64,000 nt of DNA from Megaleporinus macrocephalus (Eukaryota; Chordata; Actinopteri; Characiformes; Anostomidae): the NCBI GenBank assembly GCA_021613375.1, contig CM038714.1, positions 41,939,623 to 42,003,622 on the forward strand. The letters run 5' to 3'. The notes beneath the pieces are model-generated. The model worked only from the letters and a program-made list of their open reading frames with translations. It ran no database searches and was not told the origin of the DNA. The translations under genes were made by a program, and so were the position numbers. Each line of letters starts with the position of its first letter. Positions within the stretch are counted from its first letter, which is position 1. Below, in pieces: positions 35,298-47,387 of this stretch.

Positions 35298-35870
35298 TAA
35301 GCAGAGAAACCCAGACATCCCTCTCCTCAGCCACCTCCTCTAGCCCCTCTGGGGGGATACCAAGGCGTTCCCGGCCAGCCGAGAGATATTATCCCTCCAC
35401 CGTGTCCTAGGTCTCCTCCCGGTAGGGCATGTCCGGATCACCTCCACAGGGAGGCGTCCATCCTAACAAGTTGACTCTGAGCCTTGCCCCTGTATAATCA
35501 AGCTCCTCACCTCCTCATCTTTGAGGGTAAGACCCGACACCCCACGGAGAAAACTCATTTCGGCAGCTTGTATCTGCGATCTCGTTCTTTCAGTCTTTAC
35601 CCAAAGCTCGTGACCACAGGTGAGAGTAGGAACATAGAGAGATTCACCGTTTGTTCTTCACCAGGACAGACCACGACAGAGCCCACATCACTGCAGACGC
35701 TGCACCAATCCGCCTGTCAACCTCCCACTCCATCCTTCCCTCACTTGTGAACAAGACCCTGAGATATTTGAACTCCTCAACTTGGGGCAGGAGGTCATTT
35801 CCAACCTCAAACTGTATATATTTAATATTTCTGAGGAGATTGGATATAAGATTATCTGCAGGGAACATAA
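35298..35870 (-). pseudogene. LINE ORF2 C-terminal fragment (part 2 of an interrupted copy)
   Basis: On the minus strand it encodes VEEFKYLRVLFTSEGRMEWE followed by VDRRIGAASAVM, close to the fish LINE block KYLGVLFTSEGRMEREIDRRIGAASAVM. The following sequence to 35300 corresponds to the conserved C-terminal/3' UTR part of that LINE in decayed form. The 5' end is truncated near 35870. It joins 34371-34432 once the Harbinger-like element is removed. Confidence 0.75.
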
Positions 35871-35879
35871 ATGTTACAG

Positions 35880-36660
35880 TAACTCATTATTGCATCTTGA
35901 GGCCCAAAGTGGTATTAGAAGACAGGGCGGGGCCAGGGCTAGCTGTTCAGCATGCTAACTTCAGGAGATATCTCTGTGACACGGTACATAGACGTCTTTA
36001 ACTGTCATTTAGCTCACAGTCTGTTAATAATTGTGGTTTAAAATCCTTTATCTTAATTACATCATCTTTCATATTGCTCCTATGAATACTTTTCTCAGAT
36101 TTGCTACTATTTCATCACTGTCATCATTACACAGAAGATGTGTGTAGGTTCACTGGTGGTTTTGTGTAGTAAATAAAATTCCTATATTGCACTGTAGACA
36201 TTATGGTCCTATCAGCACCACTGTAAAGAATTCAGTCATTAGATTTCTCTACCATTTCTCACCACACCACCACTCTGAATCACAACAATATCCGCTTGAA
36301 TGATGCATTAATTAATTAATTAACGGAACACACAAGAAACAAGATCAAAATGAATAATTTAAGGCAAAAATGACTTAAAGAGGAATGTTTACTTAATTAA
36401 ATGCATTTTTTTTATTTAATAAATAATTAATTTTAATTAATACAAATATTGCGAAACCAGAAGATTTGATTACTTGTTTTCACATAAGCTTGCATTGTTC
36501 TTTGTCTTTTTGTTATGGGTTCTCTTTTTCCTACAAGATAAATTTCACCTTTATTTCACAACGCTCTGTTTCACTTTGAGAGAAATGCTTTTATTTATAT
36601 TCATTCCTTGTTCATTTGTGAATTGTTCTGTCGCTTTGTGATGAACACAAGCCGATTATG
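35880..36660. other. No gene recognised
   Basis: Contains a tract of TTAATTAATTAA near 36308-36323 and other T/A-rich words. AGATATCTCTGTGACACGGT near 35965 is similar to TGATATCTCTGTAACATGAT near 50487, indicating a small dispersed repeat. Confidence 0.35.
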
Positions 36661-36888
36661 AGCCATACAAGAAACGCTGTGAATTTTGCACACCAGTGTG
36701 TCCCTTTCTGTTTTTTTTTTTTTTTTTTTTCTCCGTCACAAAACTGTGCGCGGAATGAAACGACGATGGATGATCAGGATTTTTAGCCTGATTAAAATGC
36801 CCTGTGCTGTTTGCTTTAGTGGTGCTGGCCTACTTTCTGCTTGCCAGCTGAATCACTCTCTTTTTTTGTCCAATCTTTTCAATCCCAG

Positions 36889-36980
36889 GCAAATGGAGGC
36901 CAAAAAAAGAGAAAACACTCTGAATTCCTGCCAAGATGGTCGTTTTGCTGAAGCGCGGGATTGGAAAAAAGCAGGAGCAG
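36889..36980 (+). CDS. Possible exon, low confidence
   Basis: A strong pyrimidine tract ending TTTTCAATCCCAG is followed by 92 nt with a single open frame (QMEAKKRENTLNSCQDGRF and then AEARDWKKAGA) and a donor GTAATGAG. The other two frames contain stops. The peptide is Lys/Arg-rich with no recognised domain. It lies in a repeat-poor block (36760-37160) and could equally be conserved noncoding DNA. Confidence 0.25.
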
Positions 36981-37370
36981 GTAATGAGTGTGGCAGCACT
37001 TGCACAAACAATTTTCCAGACACTTGTTATAATGAGCAGCGCGTCATTAATTCATTGTGCAAAATAATTGAGAATGAATGTCAGTGCAGGGTACGTCGGT
37101 ACAAGTTGGCACATGCCTGCTGTGACACGAACGCTTCCTGCTGGGTGAAACTGGAAAACTGATGGCAAACAGTGAGATATTTACAATCTAGGCTAGGGAA
37201 TTGAAAAATAGCTCTGGGCTCCTGACTGCACTCTTGCTTACATCATCATGCCCTTCTTAGTACTGATATATGGAGCATTCTACTGAATTAGTTCTAACTG
37301 CAGACCCACAGTAAGAAAACTATAAAGAAAATGAATGTGTGTATATATGTGTATGTGTGTGTAAATATTA

Positions 37371-37692
37371 GGCCTGTGCGTTGGCAAGAACCTGGTGATG
37401 CAATACGTATCGTGATACAGCAGTCACGATTCAATATAATCGCAATATATTGCGAATATATTGAAAGCAAAGTGACATATTGCGATTGTCAGTGCTTACA
37501 ATAGCATTGCGCTTTTGTGCTGCTTGTTAATGTTGGAGTGGAGCTGAAAATGGATTACAACACTGCCATCTAGTGGTCAGAGATTTAAACCCAACACACA
37601 CTGATTCACTCTCTGCCAGCAATCTCGATACTGTTTATTTGAGAATGGATACAGAATGAAACATAATATCCCTATATTTTGATATTTTCTTA
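37371..37692. mobile_element. hAT-like MITE, second copy
   Basis: Shares the order and text of the 34604-34990 element: AATACGTATCGTGATACAG, CACGATTCAATATA, CATTGCGC, TTGTTAATGTTG, TGGATTACAACA and a terminal ATATTTTCTTACACCA. It adjoins a TA/TG microsatellite on its right. Confidence 0.6.
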
Positions 37693-37699
37693 CACCACA

Positions 37700-37752
<53 letters not shown>

Positions 37753-37793
37753 ATATATTAATGTTTGTGTATGTGTGTGTATATATATTAATG

Positions 37794-37858
<65 letters not shown>

Positions 37859-37960
37859 ATGTGTGTATATTTGTATGTGTAAGTGTGTATATATGTATAT
37901 GTGTGTGTATATATATATATGTGTGTGTGTGTTTGTATATTTATGCATATGTATGCATAT
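37693..37960. repeat. Compound (TG)n/(TA)n microsatellite
   Basis: Alternating TG and TA runs over about 270 bp. The Tyr/Ile/Val/Cys-repetitive open frames on both strands are spurious. Confidence 0.97.
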
Positions 37961-37969
37961 ATTTTTTCA

Positions 37970-39205
37970 ATTTAGTCTCTTTTTTTATATTTTTTTAAAG
38001 AAATTCAAATATATCAATAATAACAATTTCTAGTCACTACCAACACACTGGGCTTTAGTCAGAGCCTTATTTTACCCACACTTCTTCATTTTAGAGCAGA
38101 TAACAAGGCTGCATCCCTGTCTCTCCTGGCCACATGGTGAGCGGTTAGATGCCATTGTTTGTGTCCCGAAGTCTAAAAATCAGCGTGGAACATTAAGACT
38201 TGTCATTGCCGAAACAAACATTTCCTGCCTTTAAGTAAACTTTGTGTTTTGTGTTTTCATGTTTTAGGGTTGTCCCTAAAATTGTCACAACCAAATCTGT
38301 CACAACATGTGTTTCGGTAGTGGTTTGATAGTTTTGTTAGTGATAAAATGGAATGTTTTTATCATTTACTTATAGGGTCTTTCAAAGCACAGGGGTTTTA
38401 GTCTAAAGTGCAAATCATGTTACAAGTCCGAAGCATGTTTTCAACTCCAGAATAATGAATAGAGCTTTAAATGATGAGGTATAAAAATATAATGCTGCTT
38501 TATGGGTCATTCTACTGAAGACTATTAAAGTAAATAATTAAACATTCAGGTCTGTCACTATAAATACAGTCGAAATACTTTAGCAACTTCAGCATATGTT
38601 TCAGGATTGGCTGTTTTGGTTGTGATTAATTTTTAATTTTTTTTAAATTCAGAAACCCTTGCCAGCCAGCTTTGAACAGCTCTACACATGTTGGATTATA
38701 ACACTTTGCAAAAAAAACATGCAAAAATGCACGTTATCATCACTGATTTTCAGACTTTGTGGCACTTTTACTTCAAAACAATGAAATGTTACTGCTCACC
38801 TTGTGGCCATTCATGCATTTCCTGCTCCAAAATGATGGGGCGTGGCTAAAAATAAGGTTCTGCCTAAACCCTTTGAGTTTTGGTAGTGACATCAGTGTTT
38901 TTTCAGTTGCAATCTAGGCTTTAGGGGGTTTGGGGCAGACTCGCCCTAACTGGAAATATTTAAAGTTATTCTAAGACTTTAACTACAATCTATTGCTGAA
39001 GGAGCTTACACTCTTTTCACTTCTAATCTGTTTTAATTGATAATAAAAATTGTTATTAAAGTGTGCAGTTAAAGTTTTTAAAATGTGGAAATGTCACAAT
39101 TGTATATTTAGTGTATTTGTAAAACTTGATTGAATTGAATTGTGGTGGCATTCGAGATCTCACGATCAAATTAAATCATGGTCAGAGATCAACACTCCTT
39201 AAGTT
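37970..39205. other. No gene recognised
   Basis: AT-rich unique-looking sequence. A weak acceptor/donor pair surrounds 38095-38136 but both alternative frames are open and it is too short to judge. Confidence 0.35.

Positions 39206-39209
<4 letters not shown>

Positions 39210-39285
<76 letters not shown>
39210..39285. repeat. (TA)n microsatellite
   Basis: About 37 TA dinucleotides, followed by an ATTT-rich tract. Confidence 0.97.
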
Positions 39286-39291
<6 letters not shown>

Positions 39292-39455
39292 TATTTATTT
39301 ATTTATTTTTTTGACTGTTTCAAACTTTTCCTTTCCTAATTCCCACATAAGTCATTTGTCAGAGTGGTTTGTTGTGCTGCTTTACAGATACTCATCTGAA
39401 TTTTTCACATAGGTGGTAGTAAAAACTGGACATTAAGGAGTGTAATACATTTAAA

Positions 39456-39474
39456 CCCCCCCCCCCCCCCCCCC
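39456..39474. repeat. Homopolymer C run (19 bp)
   Basis: Nineteen consecutive C residues in AT-rich context. Confidence 0.95.
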
Positions 39475-39913
39475 ACAGAAAGCTATTACATAATGCATAC
39501 AAATACCCTGCCTGATGTGTGAAACATTGCACTGTGTTAGCTTTGATATAAAATTTTGGCCTAAAATATACTGTTAAAATCTTTTTGAGACCGAGGGTGT
39601 TATAAGGCCACTTAATCCACTTAAAATGAAGAAAGCATTGCTCAGATTTACCACTGTTTTACCATCATCTGCATTACGTATTAATACTCAGAGGACGTAT
39701 AGGTGCACTGGTCTTTTTGCATAGCAAATAATATGGCTAAATTTACATTGTAAGCATCAAGACCCCTGGTTCCCATCACCAGCACTATAAATACATCTGT
39801 GTCTGTAAGATTGACTACAATACTTTTCACATCCAAACACTGACTGGCTTTGTTTACAGGAGCGTGCAACTGGACCAAACAGTGAAAAAGGCAAACGTCT
39901 CTTTCAGACTTAC

Positions 39914-40039
39914 CCTGTGTCCCAGTGTAAAGTTTCAGAGTGGTGTCCTTTTGTAAAAACGGATGGGTATTCTTTGTGCGTTCTCTCTCCGTTGCCGGCT
40001 TTGCCCGCTCTGAAGTCTCGACAGATGTTGGTATCATGT
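39914..40039 (-). CDS. Possible exon, low confidence
   Basis: On the minus strand, an acceptor-like TTTAACTGCAG precedes 126 nt that end at a near-consensus donor (CACAGG|GTAAGT). An ATG-starting frame (MIPTSVETSERAKPATERER, continuing to YTGTQG) is open throughout, and a second frame is open as well. The segment has more CpG than its surroundings. No domain recognised. Alternative: part of a conserved noncoding block at 39690-40210. Confidence 0.25.
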
Positions 40040-40209
40040 CTGCAGTTAAATCCTGCTCGTATCAGGCCGGGGATTTTGGATTATCTGCCATCAGCAACAG
40101 CTGCCAGAGCTAGCAAATGGGTGGCACTGACGGATCCGCAAAGCTCAGGCTTGCAGTGCTGCAATGGACGGCAGCGGTCAAGGGACCACTGTTACTGCTA
40201 ATTTCAGAG

Positions 40210-40985
40210 TTTGCTTGATAAGACAGAACACAATTATATGCTGGCATTATGCAGTGTTACTCTGAGACGATGGACTCGGTTAACCCTTAAAATCACTTTA
40301 TATCAATATTTAGTAATATGGACAACATACCACACTGTGGTATTTTGCAGATAATTTAATATAAGGCCCTCTATTGCAGAAGTAAGTGCCCCTGCACCCC
40401 CCCCCAACCCAGTGATCATTGGTTCCACTTAATGATCAATCCAGTTCTCTACCGCTTCTCCACAACTGTTGCTGACCAGAACATATAAGATACATTACGT
40501 TGTGCTAACATTTTGAACTGAATCTATTGGAAAAAATCATATAAAACACATAAAATAAAGTCAACCAAACAAGCAATTTGACTTTTGTAGAATTTTTACT
40601 GTTCTCTTATTTTGTTGATAATATTTCCTCCATCATGTAGGCACTGAAAAAGATTAATTTTCTTATATGTGCGCACTGTTCTTGAGAAATCTGATTCTGA
40701 TACAGATTATTTTTCTACTGGGGTCCAACAAAAACATTAAGGGCCTTTCATGCATCAGGTCCCATGGTGACATTTACATTACCTTGCCAGCGTTTGGTTA
40801 TCTGGTTATAATGCAATAAGTAACCTGCTTAACTAATGCCATAAATAACATGCTTAATTAATTAATTCAGTTATTTATTTATTTATTTTAGCCAAAATGT
40901 CTTACTTTTGCAGGAAAATACACATAACTGAGGATGCTTACAGCACACGGGAAAACCTTGGCGTACCTGGGCCAAAAATCCTGGG
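40210..40985. other. No gene recognised
   Basis: AT-rich, a short C-run near 40397 and TTAATTAATTAATTCAG near 40855. No features supported. Confidence 0.4.
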
Positions 40986-40989
40986 TTTA

Positions 40990-41530
40990 AAATCTTACTG
41001 TCTCACTCTTTTTTAGAATCTGCCCAAACAGGCTGCAGGTCAGATATTATCTCATAAATGTTTCTAACGTGCCCGTTTTCTTGTTTTGTGGGTGCTAAAG
41101 TAGAAAGTAGCTTGTTGAGCATTCCTTTCCTCTGAGATGACAAGGTATTTTCATTTTCATGGAATAGGGAAAGCTATCTTGATAAAATTCTGGACAGTTT
41201 GCACCGATATTAACATAAATATTCATATCACAAAAACAGAGGGGGAAGATGCATAAATGCATATGGCCCTACAGGTCTTCTGTGGAGCTCCGGTATTGTG
41301 AAAAATTTACTGTAATAACACTACAATACAATATGCTACAACGGTTAATTCAATTCACGACAAAGGCTAAAGGCTTTCTTTAACTTCATTCGGTAATACT
41401 CAAGCTATGATTAATTCACGCTCGCATGGAAATGAAAGTGTGATATTTATAATGAACAGTCAGTTATGTAAATGAGTAGAAACAAAGTGACCAATTTAGA
41501 AGGAGCATTAAATCCCAACCAGTAAAGAAA
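40990..41530. promoter_or_regulatory. Candidate conserved noncoding element / enhancer
   Basis: Repeat-free block with dense transcription-factor-like cores: two ATGCAT words separated by AA at 41249-41262 (POU-dimer-like), ATTAACATAAATATTCATAT near 41205, GATTAATTCACG near 41409 and TTATGTAAATGAG near 41463. No open frame. The call rests on pattern only. Confidence 0.35.
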
Positions 41531-41745
41531 TAGAAGGAAAGGAATGATCTGTGTATGTATATATATATATATATTCTAGGTTAGTTTAGTATCTGAAGCA
41601 TCAGCAGTTGATGGCTTGCTGACCGACTTAAAATGACCAGAAAGAAACAACTTTTTTAGAGACCAGTCCATTGTTGTGTTAAGGAAGGAAGATACTCCAT
41701 TAAAAACAAGAACATTTCACTGTGATCCCAAACTTTTGAGCGATA

Positions 41746-41750
<5 letters not shown>

Positions 41751-41812
<62 letters not shown>
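41751..41812. repeat. (TA)n microsatellite
   Basis: About 30 TA dinucleotides. A shorter run lies at 41557-41574. Confidence 0.97.
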
Positions 41813-41815
<3 letters not shown>

Positions 41816-42052
41816 CACACTAGAAACACACTTTTCTTATTTGAGTGGAATGTTTTCTTTTTATTCTTCTACAGAAAAGCAGTATGTTTTGCATGATTTG
41901 CTGTTCAGCCCAAAGATTAGGAAGGGGCAGCTGTGGTATTCTACTTGTAGAATCTTGGCCCTAATTTGTTCAAAAGCTGTTTACAATCCAAAATCCTGGA
42001 TTTACCCTGTCCAGGAGTGAGGTAGACATCAGCATTTGTTTCCATGGCAATA

Positions 42053-43088
42053 TACAGAGCCTTGCAAAAGGATTCAACCCCCCTTAAAAGCCTTGAGATT
42101 GGTCTGGATAACAAATGACACTTACACAGGTTGGTACAGCCAGCACTTTTATTGCATGTGCCATGTGCTCCTAATGTAAATGTGGAAATGTATTATTTGT
42201 CAGCCATTATAATAAAAAAAAAATTAAAACACATTTAAGACTGAAAAATGTGTTCAACCCCTTTAGACTAAGTACTTGGTAATTGGGTTACTGGATACTG
42301 TTTGGGAGATATTTCCATCCATTCTAACTTTGAAGATTCGATTGTGGTTGTTCAGGTTGGTTGGATGTGTATGTCAAAGACGCCTGTCTATCGTGTTGCA
42401 GAGATATCTACTGACGCATGCTAATCAGGCTCATCCTGTCTACTTCATACCTCAAGAGGTGAATATGAGTTATGTTATGTCTAATGTTGAGTCAAATCAG
42501 TCCATCATGAGGTCATAAAGCAGTAGCACTGCCCTGCTGGTGTAATTTAACATCTTGTCAATCACAGTCCTGCTCCCGGTTAGATCATTTAAGGACAGGT
42601 AGCCGATAAAAGAAAGAGTATACACTATGATGACACTGCTGCCACCTCCCAGCAAAAAACACATTCTGCAACCAAAAAAAAGTGATATAAATAGAAGCTC
42701 AACAAGAGTTAACATGGGTGCTGCTCTTGGCGAGTACATTGATCAAGTTTGATGGCAACCTCACCAACTTTCTTCTAGAAGAGTAGGTAGTGAGGAGAGT
42801 AAAGGAGGGTCTGTGCATTGCCTTGTTTTTATTATGATAAGGGATAAGGCCACCACAACGTTCTGGTGTCGCCCCAATTATTATTATTATTATTTTTTTA
42901 AACGATGGGTTAAACCATCTTTAAATTGGTGCTTTAGGTTAATTAATTTTTAGGATCAATCTTTTAAAATTAAACATGACTCTTGGGGTAGATTCATAGG
43001 TCCCCACCAATGTCAAGAGCAAGTCTACACCCTTGAGTCCAGGTATTCACCTGTGGTTTTTAATGGGGTTAAATACTTTGTAAGACGT
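42053..43088. mobile_element. Decayed Tc1-like transposon
   Basis: Left end TACAGAGCCTTGCAAAAGGA followed by TTCAACCCCC, and near 43064-43086 the inverse GGGGTTAAATACTTTGTAAG. These match the termini of an abundant fish Tc1-like element (GCCTTGCAAAAGTATTC type). TTCAACCCCTTTAGACTAAG near 42253 is the usual subterminal phrase. No transposase domain can be read in the degraded interior. Confidence 0.5.
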
Positions 43089-43089
43089 T

Positions 43090-43845
43090 GGCTCTAGATA
43101 AAAAATTGATCCATGGTTGTGAGCTTATAGCCAGCTAAGCAAGGAATCCTGCTTTGTGAGACAGGGTCTTGGTTCGAAGTTGTTGTTGTTGTTAGACTTT
43201 TAAGCAAGATTCTTTTTTTAAATGCTTGTTTTCTCCTCAAGTGTCTTCTGATGCTCATCAGGCTGCCACTGTAAATGACTATTTGATTTCTTTGGCTCCC
43301 CTAGTTAGATTAAAGCTTACAAGCTTGGTTTTATGTTTATGTTAGAGAGCAATTGAAGTTGGGCTCACTTCTGGGCTTTGGCAGTTTAACAGGTCCTGAA
43401 ACCATGATTAAGGCTGAATTAGGGTATATTTGCGCTCATATGTTTTCTATTGTTTGACTGTTTGTTCATTGGACTTGCTGATTGTGCACTGTCCGTTACT
43501 TTGTGTGCTCATCAAGTCCAAACAGATGACGTCCATGCGGCTCACTAACCATATAACAAATAACTCAATAGACTAAACACTGTTACCTCAGCATGGTTCA
43601 ATTTCACTTGTAATATGTATTGGCTAACCAACTCTGTTATTGCGGACGGGGAAAAAACAAAGACATCTGTCTGTCTATTGAATATACATTTCATTATTTC
43701 AATAAGCTCAGAGCGTAGCTGCAGAAACAGTGCTGCTTTGTCAAATTCTTTTGCTAATGTTCAGCTTTAACATGACTTAATTTTTTATTCACCCATAAAT
43801 TTGCTGATTGCTATCCACATTCGAGTTTTGTTTCTGTCTGTAAGT
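43090..43845. other. No gene recognised
   Basis: A TTG run near 43182-43195 follows GGTCTTGGTTCGAAGTTG, which resembles a pol III B box but has no matching A box or tRNA fold. Otherwise featureless. Confidence 0.35.
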
Positions 43846-43849
43846 TGCC

Positions 43850-44180
43850 TTGTTTTGTTGTGTGATTTTGGTCCTGGAGGCTGTAAAAGTTCATTAATGG
43901 AGCCCATTAAGGAAAGTACTGGGTTGGCAATATTCCCCAATTAAAGCTAACCAAAATCATGAATTCAATAAAGCTTCATGGAGGAAAGCAAACACTGTAA
44001 GTGGACGCTGCAACAAGGCCTCCAGCAGTAATTAGCCTGGTAAAATGAATGTTTGTTAGTAGATTGTAGGGCCGTTTCATCTGTCAATCCCCAATAATAC
44101 GCTTGCTTATAGAGAAAGCAATGAAGACGCTTCTTTTCAACTGCTCCAGTCGATTAAATTAGGCCCTTCACACCTCAGTC
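43850..44180. promoter_or_regulatory. Candidate conserved noncoding element
   Basis: Repeat-free with homeodomain-type cores in quick succession: TTCATTAATGG near 43891, CCCCAATTAAAGC near 43936, AGTAATTAGCCTGG near 44027, ATCTGTCAATCCCC (PBX/MEIS-like) near 44079 and CGATTAAATTAGG near 44152. No coding frame. Conservation unknown. Confidence 0.35.
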
Positions 44181-44299
44181 TGGTCAGTGGGGGAAAACAT
44201 GACCATATTTTTTCTCCTTAATATAGTTGTACTTGCCAACATGCTCAGACTAGGAACTCTGGGTCTAAGCAGTTTTCTATATGACAAAAGTGAGCGGTG

Positions 44300-44941
<642 letters not shown>

Positions 44942-44942
44942 C

Positions 44943-45050
44943 CAGAATGAAATTCAGCAGCCAGTAGCAGTTACACAGAACAAAACAAAGTACAAAACCC
45001 AGTACAAAAAAACAATAAGGTATATAAAGAAGAATAAAGAATTCCAATAG
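44943..45050 (-). repeat. Inverted LINE 3' UTR segment
   Basis: The reverse complement contains GTACTTTGTTTTGTTCTGTG, then TAACTGCTACTGGCTGCTGA, parallel to TTGTCTTATCTTGTGCAATA and GCTACTGGATGC on the left of the array. The two tails face each other across the (TTTC)n. Confidence 0.5.
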
Positions 45051-45079
45051 TCAAAAAGTATCTATCTATCTATATTTCG

Positions 45080-45875
45080 ACATCCTATTTTCTCAGTGGA
45101 TCCTCTAAATTATAGGTTTAATAAGTTGTTTAGCAGTACAAAAGCGCAATGTGTGGTATCTAGGTAAATACAGCCCAGTGAGCTCTCACATTGGTTAGAA
45201 CTTCAGGACCTGAGCAGAAGGCCTAACAGGTCAGGTTAACTAACACTCAGGAGCTGACATTGGGATCAATCAATCACGTCTTTATATACGGTAGATCAGT
45301 TTTGTGAGACTGATGGAATTAAATTTTAAAGATTAGTTATCCACAACCCAGTATGTATTAAAAATAAGAACATACATAGCGAAACATACAGCCTGTGTAT
45401 TGTGCGGTGAACTTCTGAACCTTGAGGAAATCTGCCGAGCACCAGGTGGGAAGGGAGGCTAAACATGCGATTGTTGTGTAATTCTTTTTTCCTGCTGCCG
45501 GCACATAGTGACCCAAGTGAACGTCAGATGGCATTTAGTGGCAAATTCTTGATGCTGACATCAAAGCTTGCTGAAAAACATGAATTTTGTCTGTTGAATG
45601 ACAGAATGGGTTGGGCTTAATGTGGCCAAGGACGTGTACTAACAAGGTAAAACGATTCATTTTGAGTTCAGGTCGACTTGAAAAAGGGTCCAGCAACTTG
45701 TAGAAGAGTGAGAGAGATGATGTGCAGCAGGGTGAGTGAACCCAGATAAGCAGGCAGTTTAAGAAGGAGGAAGGGCAAGTTAAATTGCTACCTTTTGAGG
45801 GTCGAGGTAATTGTATGATTGGTGGAAAGTGGCTAGCCAGCCTATGTCTGTTTATTGCATGGAGCAACATTATTG
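45080..45875. other. No gene recognised
   Basis: Mixed composition. A 111-codon minus-strand frame near 45535-45870 has no family resemblance and no splice context. Confidence 0.35.
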
Positions 45876-45879
45876 CATG

Positions 45880-46330
45880 ATAGATATTTGCACTGTGAAA
45901 TCACTCTAATTACAAGACAAATGATACACTTGGATTGCTTTAGGCTTTGTCTAACTTTTTAGGCTTTGTCTAAAAGGCACATGATGAAACTTTTGTAATG
46001 TCTTTTTCATTTACTTCATCACGTTCTTCTCCCTCCGCTGTGTAATCAGCTATTTCCTGCAGAACATTTGCACACAGAATATTGCTTCATCCAAAAAATA
46101 CATTAATGTCATGTTAGGCTCTCATTTTCTGACCTCTGTCGAATGCTGGATAAAATGATAGCCGGACAGAAAATCGCTGCCAGAATGAGGTCATGTTGTT
46201 AATGTAGACCTTTCACGCTGTAAATGGCCGGTTAAAGTACAAGGGACATCTTGCAGCACCTCAGTTCTAATATACAATTATCAAACTCTCAGCGTTCACC
46301 TCTGATGTCCTCCGGATATCCACATCTCAT
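45880..46330. promoter_or_regulatory. Candidate conserved noncoding element
   Basis: Repeat-poor block with TGTGTAATCAGCTATTTCCT near 46039, ACATTAATGTCATG near 46101, TAAAATGATAGC near 46152 and a CpG-containing tail. No coding frame. Pattern only. Confidence 0.25.
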
Positions 46331-47165
46331 TGGAGGCTAAAGGGTATTTGAGGTTCCACACAGCACTTGTCTATGCCAGCATGTCTTGAACATTGTAGAT
46401 AGTATGGCACCAAAAAGAAAAGAGACCCCAAGAGCTTTTTTACCACCTAGAACACGAAGTAGTAGTAGTAGAAGTAGTAGTACTAGCCAATAGCCACAAT
46501 GATGTTAGCTAGCGCTAACCAGCAAGCTAACCCTGGCTCCTGCCAGCTGTATGCTTATAGGTAGATTGCAGGAGTAGACATAAAATGAGCGGATATATCA
46601 AGTTATGAGTTGAATTTCTGTCTAGAAAGCTCATGAAAATGTCACTGTTAACGAGTTGGTTTGTATGCAACGCAGGAATTACAGCAGCGGCTAGAGAAGC
46701 AGAGCATACTGATGAGGAAACAGGTCTCAGGATTTCAGGTGAGATCCTAGTTATGAGTACTAGCATTAGGCTAAGTCTTAAGGATTTTCAGTGAATAGAA
46801 TCTTTTCAAAGGCAAAATATTGGATCTTGCATTTTAAACAGGTTTCATAAAAACCTATTCACTCAGTATTTAAATCACTCCTCAAGAGTAAATGGGACCG
46901 CAAGGTTAAGATCTTTTTAATGAGTGTATCATTTTGTTACACAGAGAAAACTCTGATATCAAGTAACAAAGCTGTAGGGCAGGTTGAGGGAGATATCACT
47001 GGCTTCAAGACTTTAGATGATGAAATCTGGCAATGCGTTTTGTAAACAGGTCACAGGGGTTGGGAGAGGGGGCGCCGAGGTTCTTACAATGTTGAGATCG
47101 AACTGGCGTCCTTGAAATGACTAATGTTTGACCACTCAAACGGCATTAAAAGCTACTTGATTTTA
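46331..47165. other. No gene; short (AGT)n tract
   Basis: An AGTAGTAGTAGTAGAAGTAG tract lies near 46449-46475. The rest is unremarkable. Confidence 0.4.
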
Positions 47166-47169
47166 AATA

Positions 47170-47345
47170 CATGTAAATGGATTTTTGTCCAAGTTATTTT
47201 TAAGCATTTCTTTTGCTCGTTTTGTTATTTTTTATTTTTTTATTTGTATTTTTTTTAAAACACAACGTCATTGCCAGCTCTTGTCTTCAAACGATCTAGA
47301 AAAATGAAAGTCGACAAAAATGCAGATAATTTTTACAATATTTTT
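47170..47345. repeat. MITE family A, degenerate copy
   Basis: TTTTGTCCAAGTTATTTTTA, AGCATTTCTTTTG and TCTAGAAAAATGAAAGTCGA match the body of the family A copies at 0.1 and 55.1 kb. Ends are eroded. Confidence 0.45.
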
Positions 47346-47387
47346 TACCTTCTTTCGTTTAGGTGACCATCTCAAGGTGCTACAAAG

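Noticed and set aside
36686..37162. 158-codon plus-strand frame taken as a single-exon gene
   Set aside because: The N-terminal part is a poly-T-derived Phe run and no family is recognised. Only the short splice-bounded segment 36889-36980 was kept, at low confidence.
37577..38033. Tyr/Ile-rich frames that look like membrane proteins
   Set aside because: Compound TA/TG microsatellite.
43140..43200. tRNA-like B box (GGTTCGAAG)
   Set aside because: No A box at suitable distance and no cloverleaf could be drawn.
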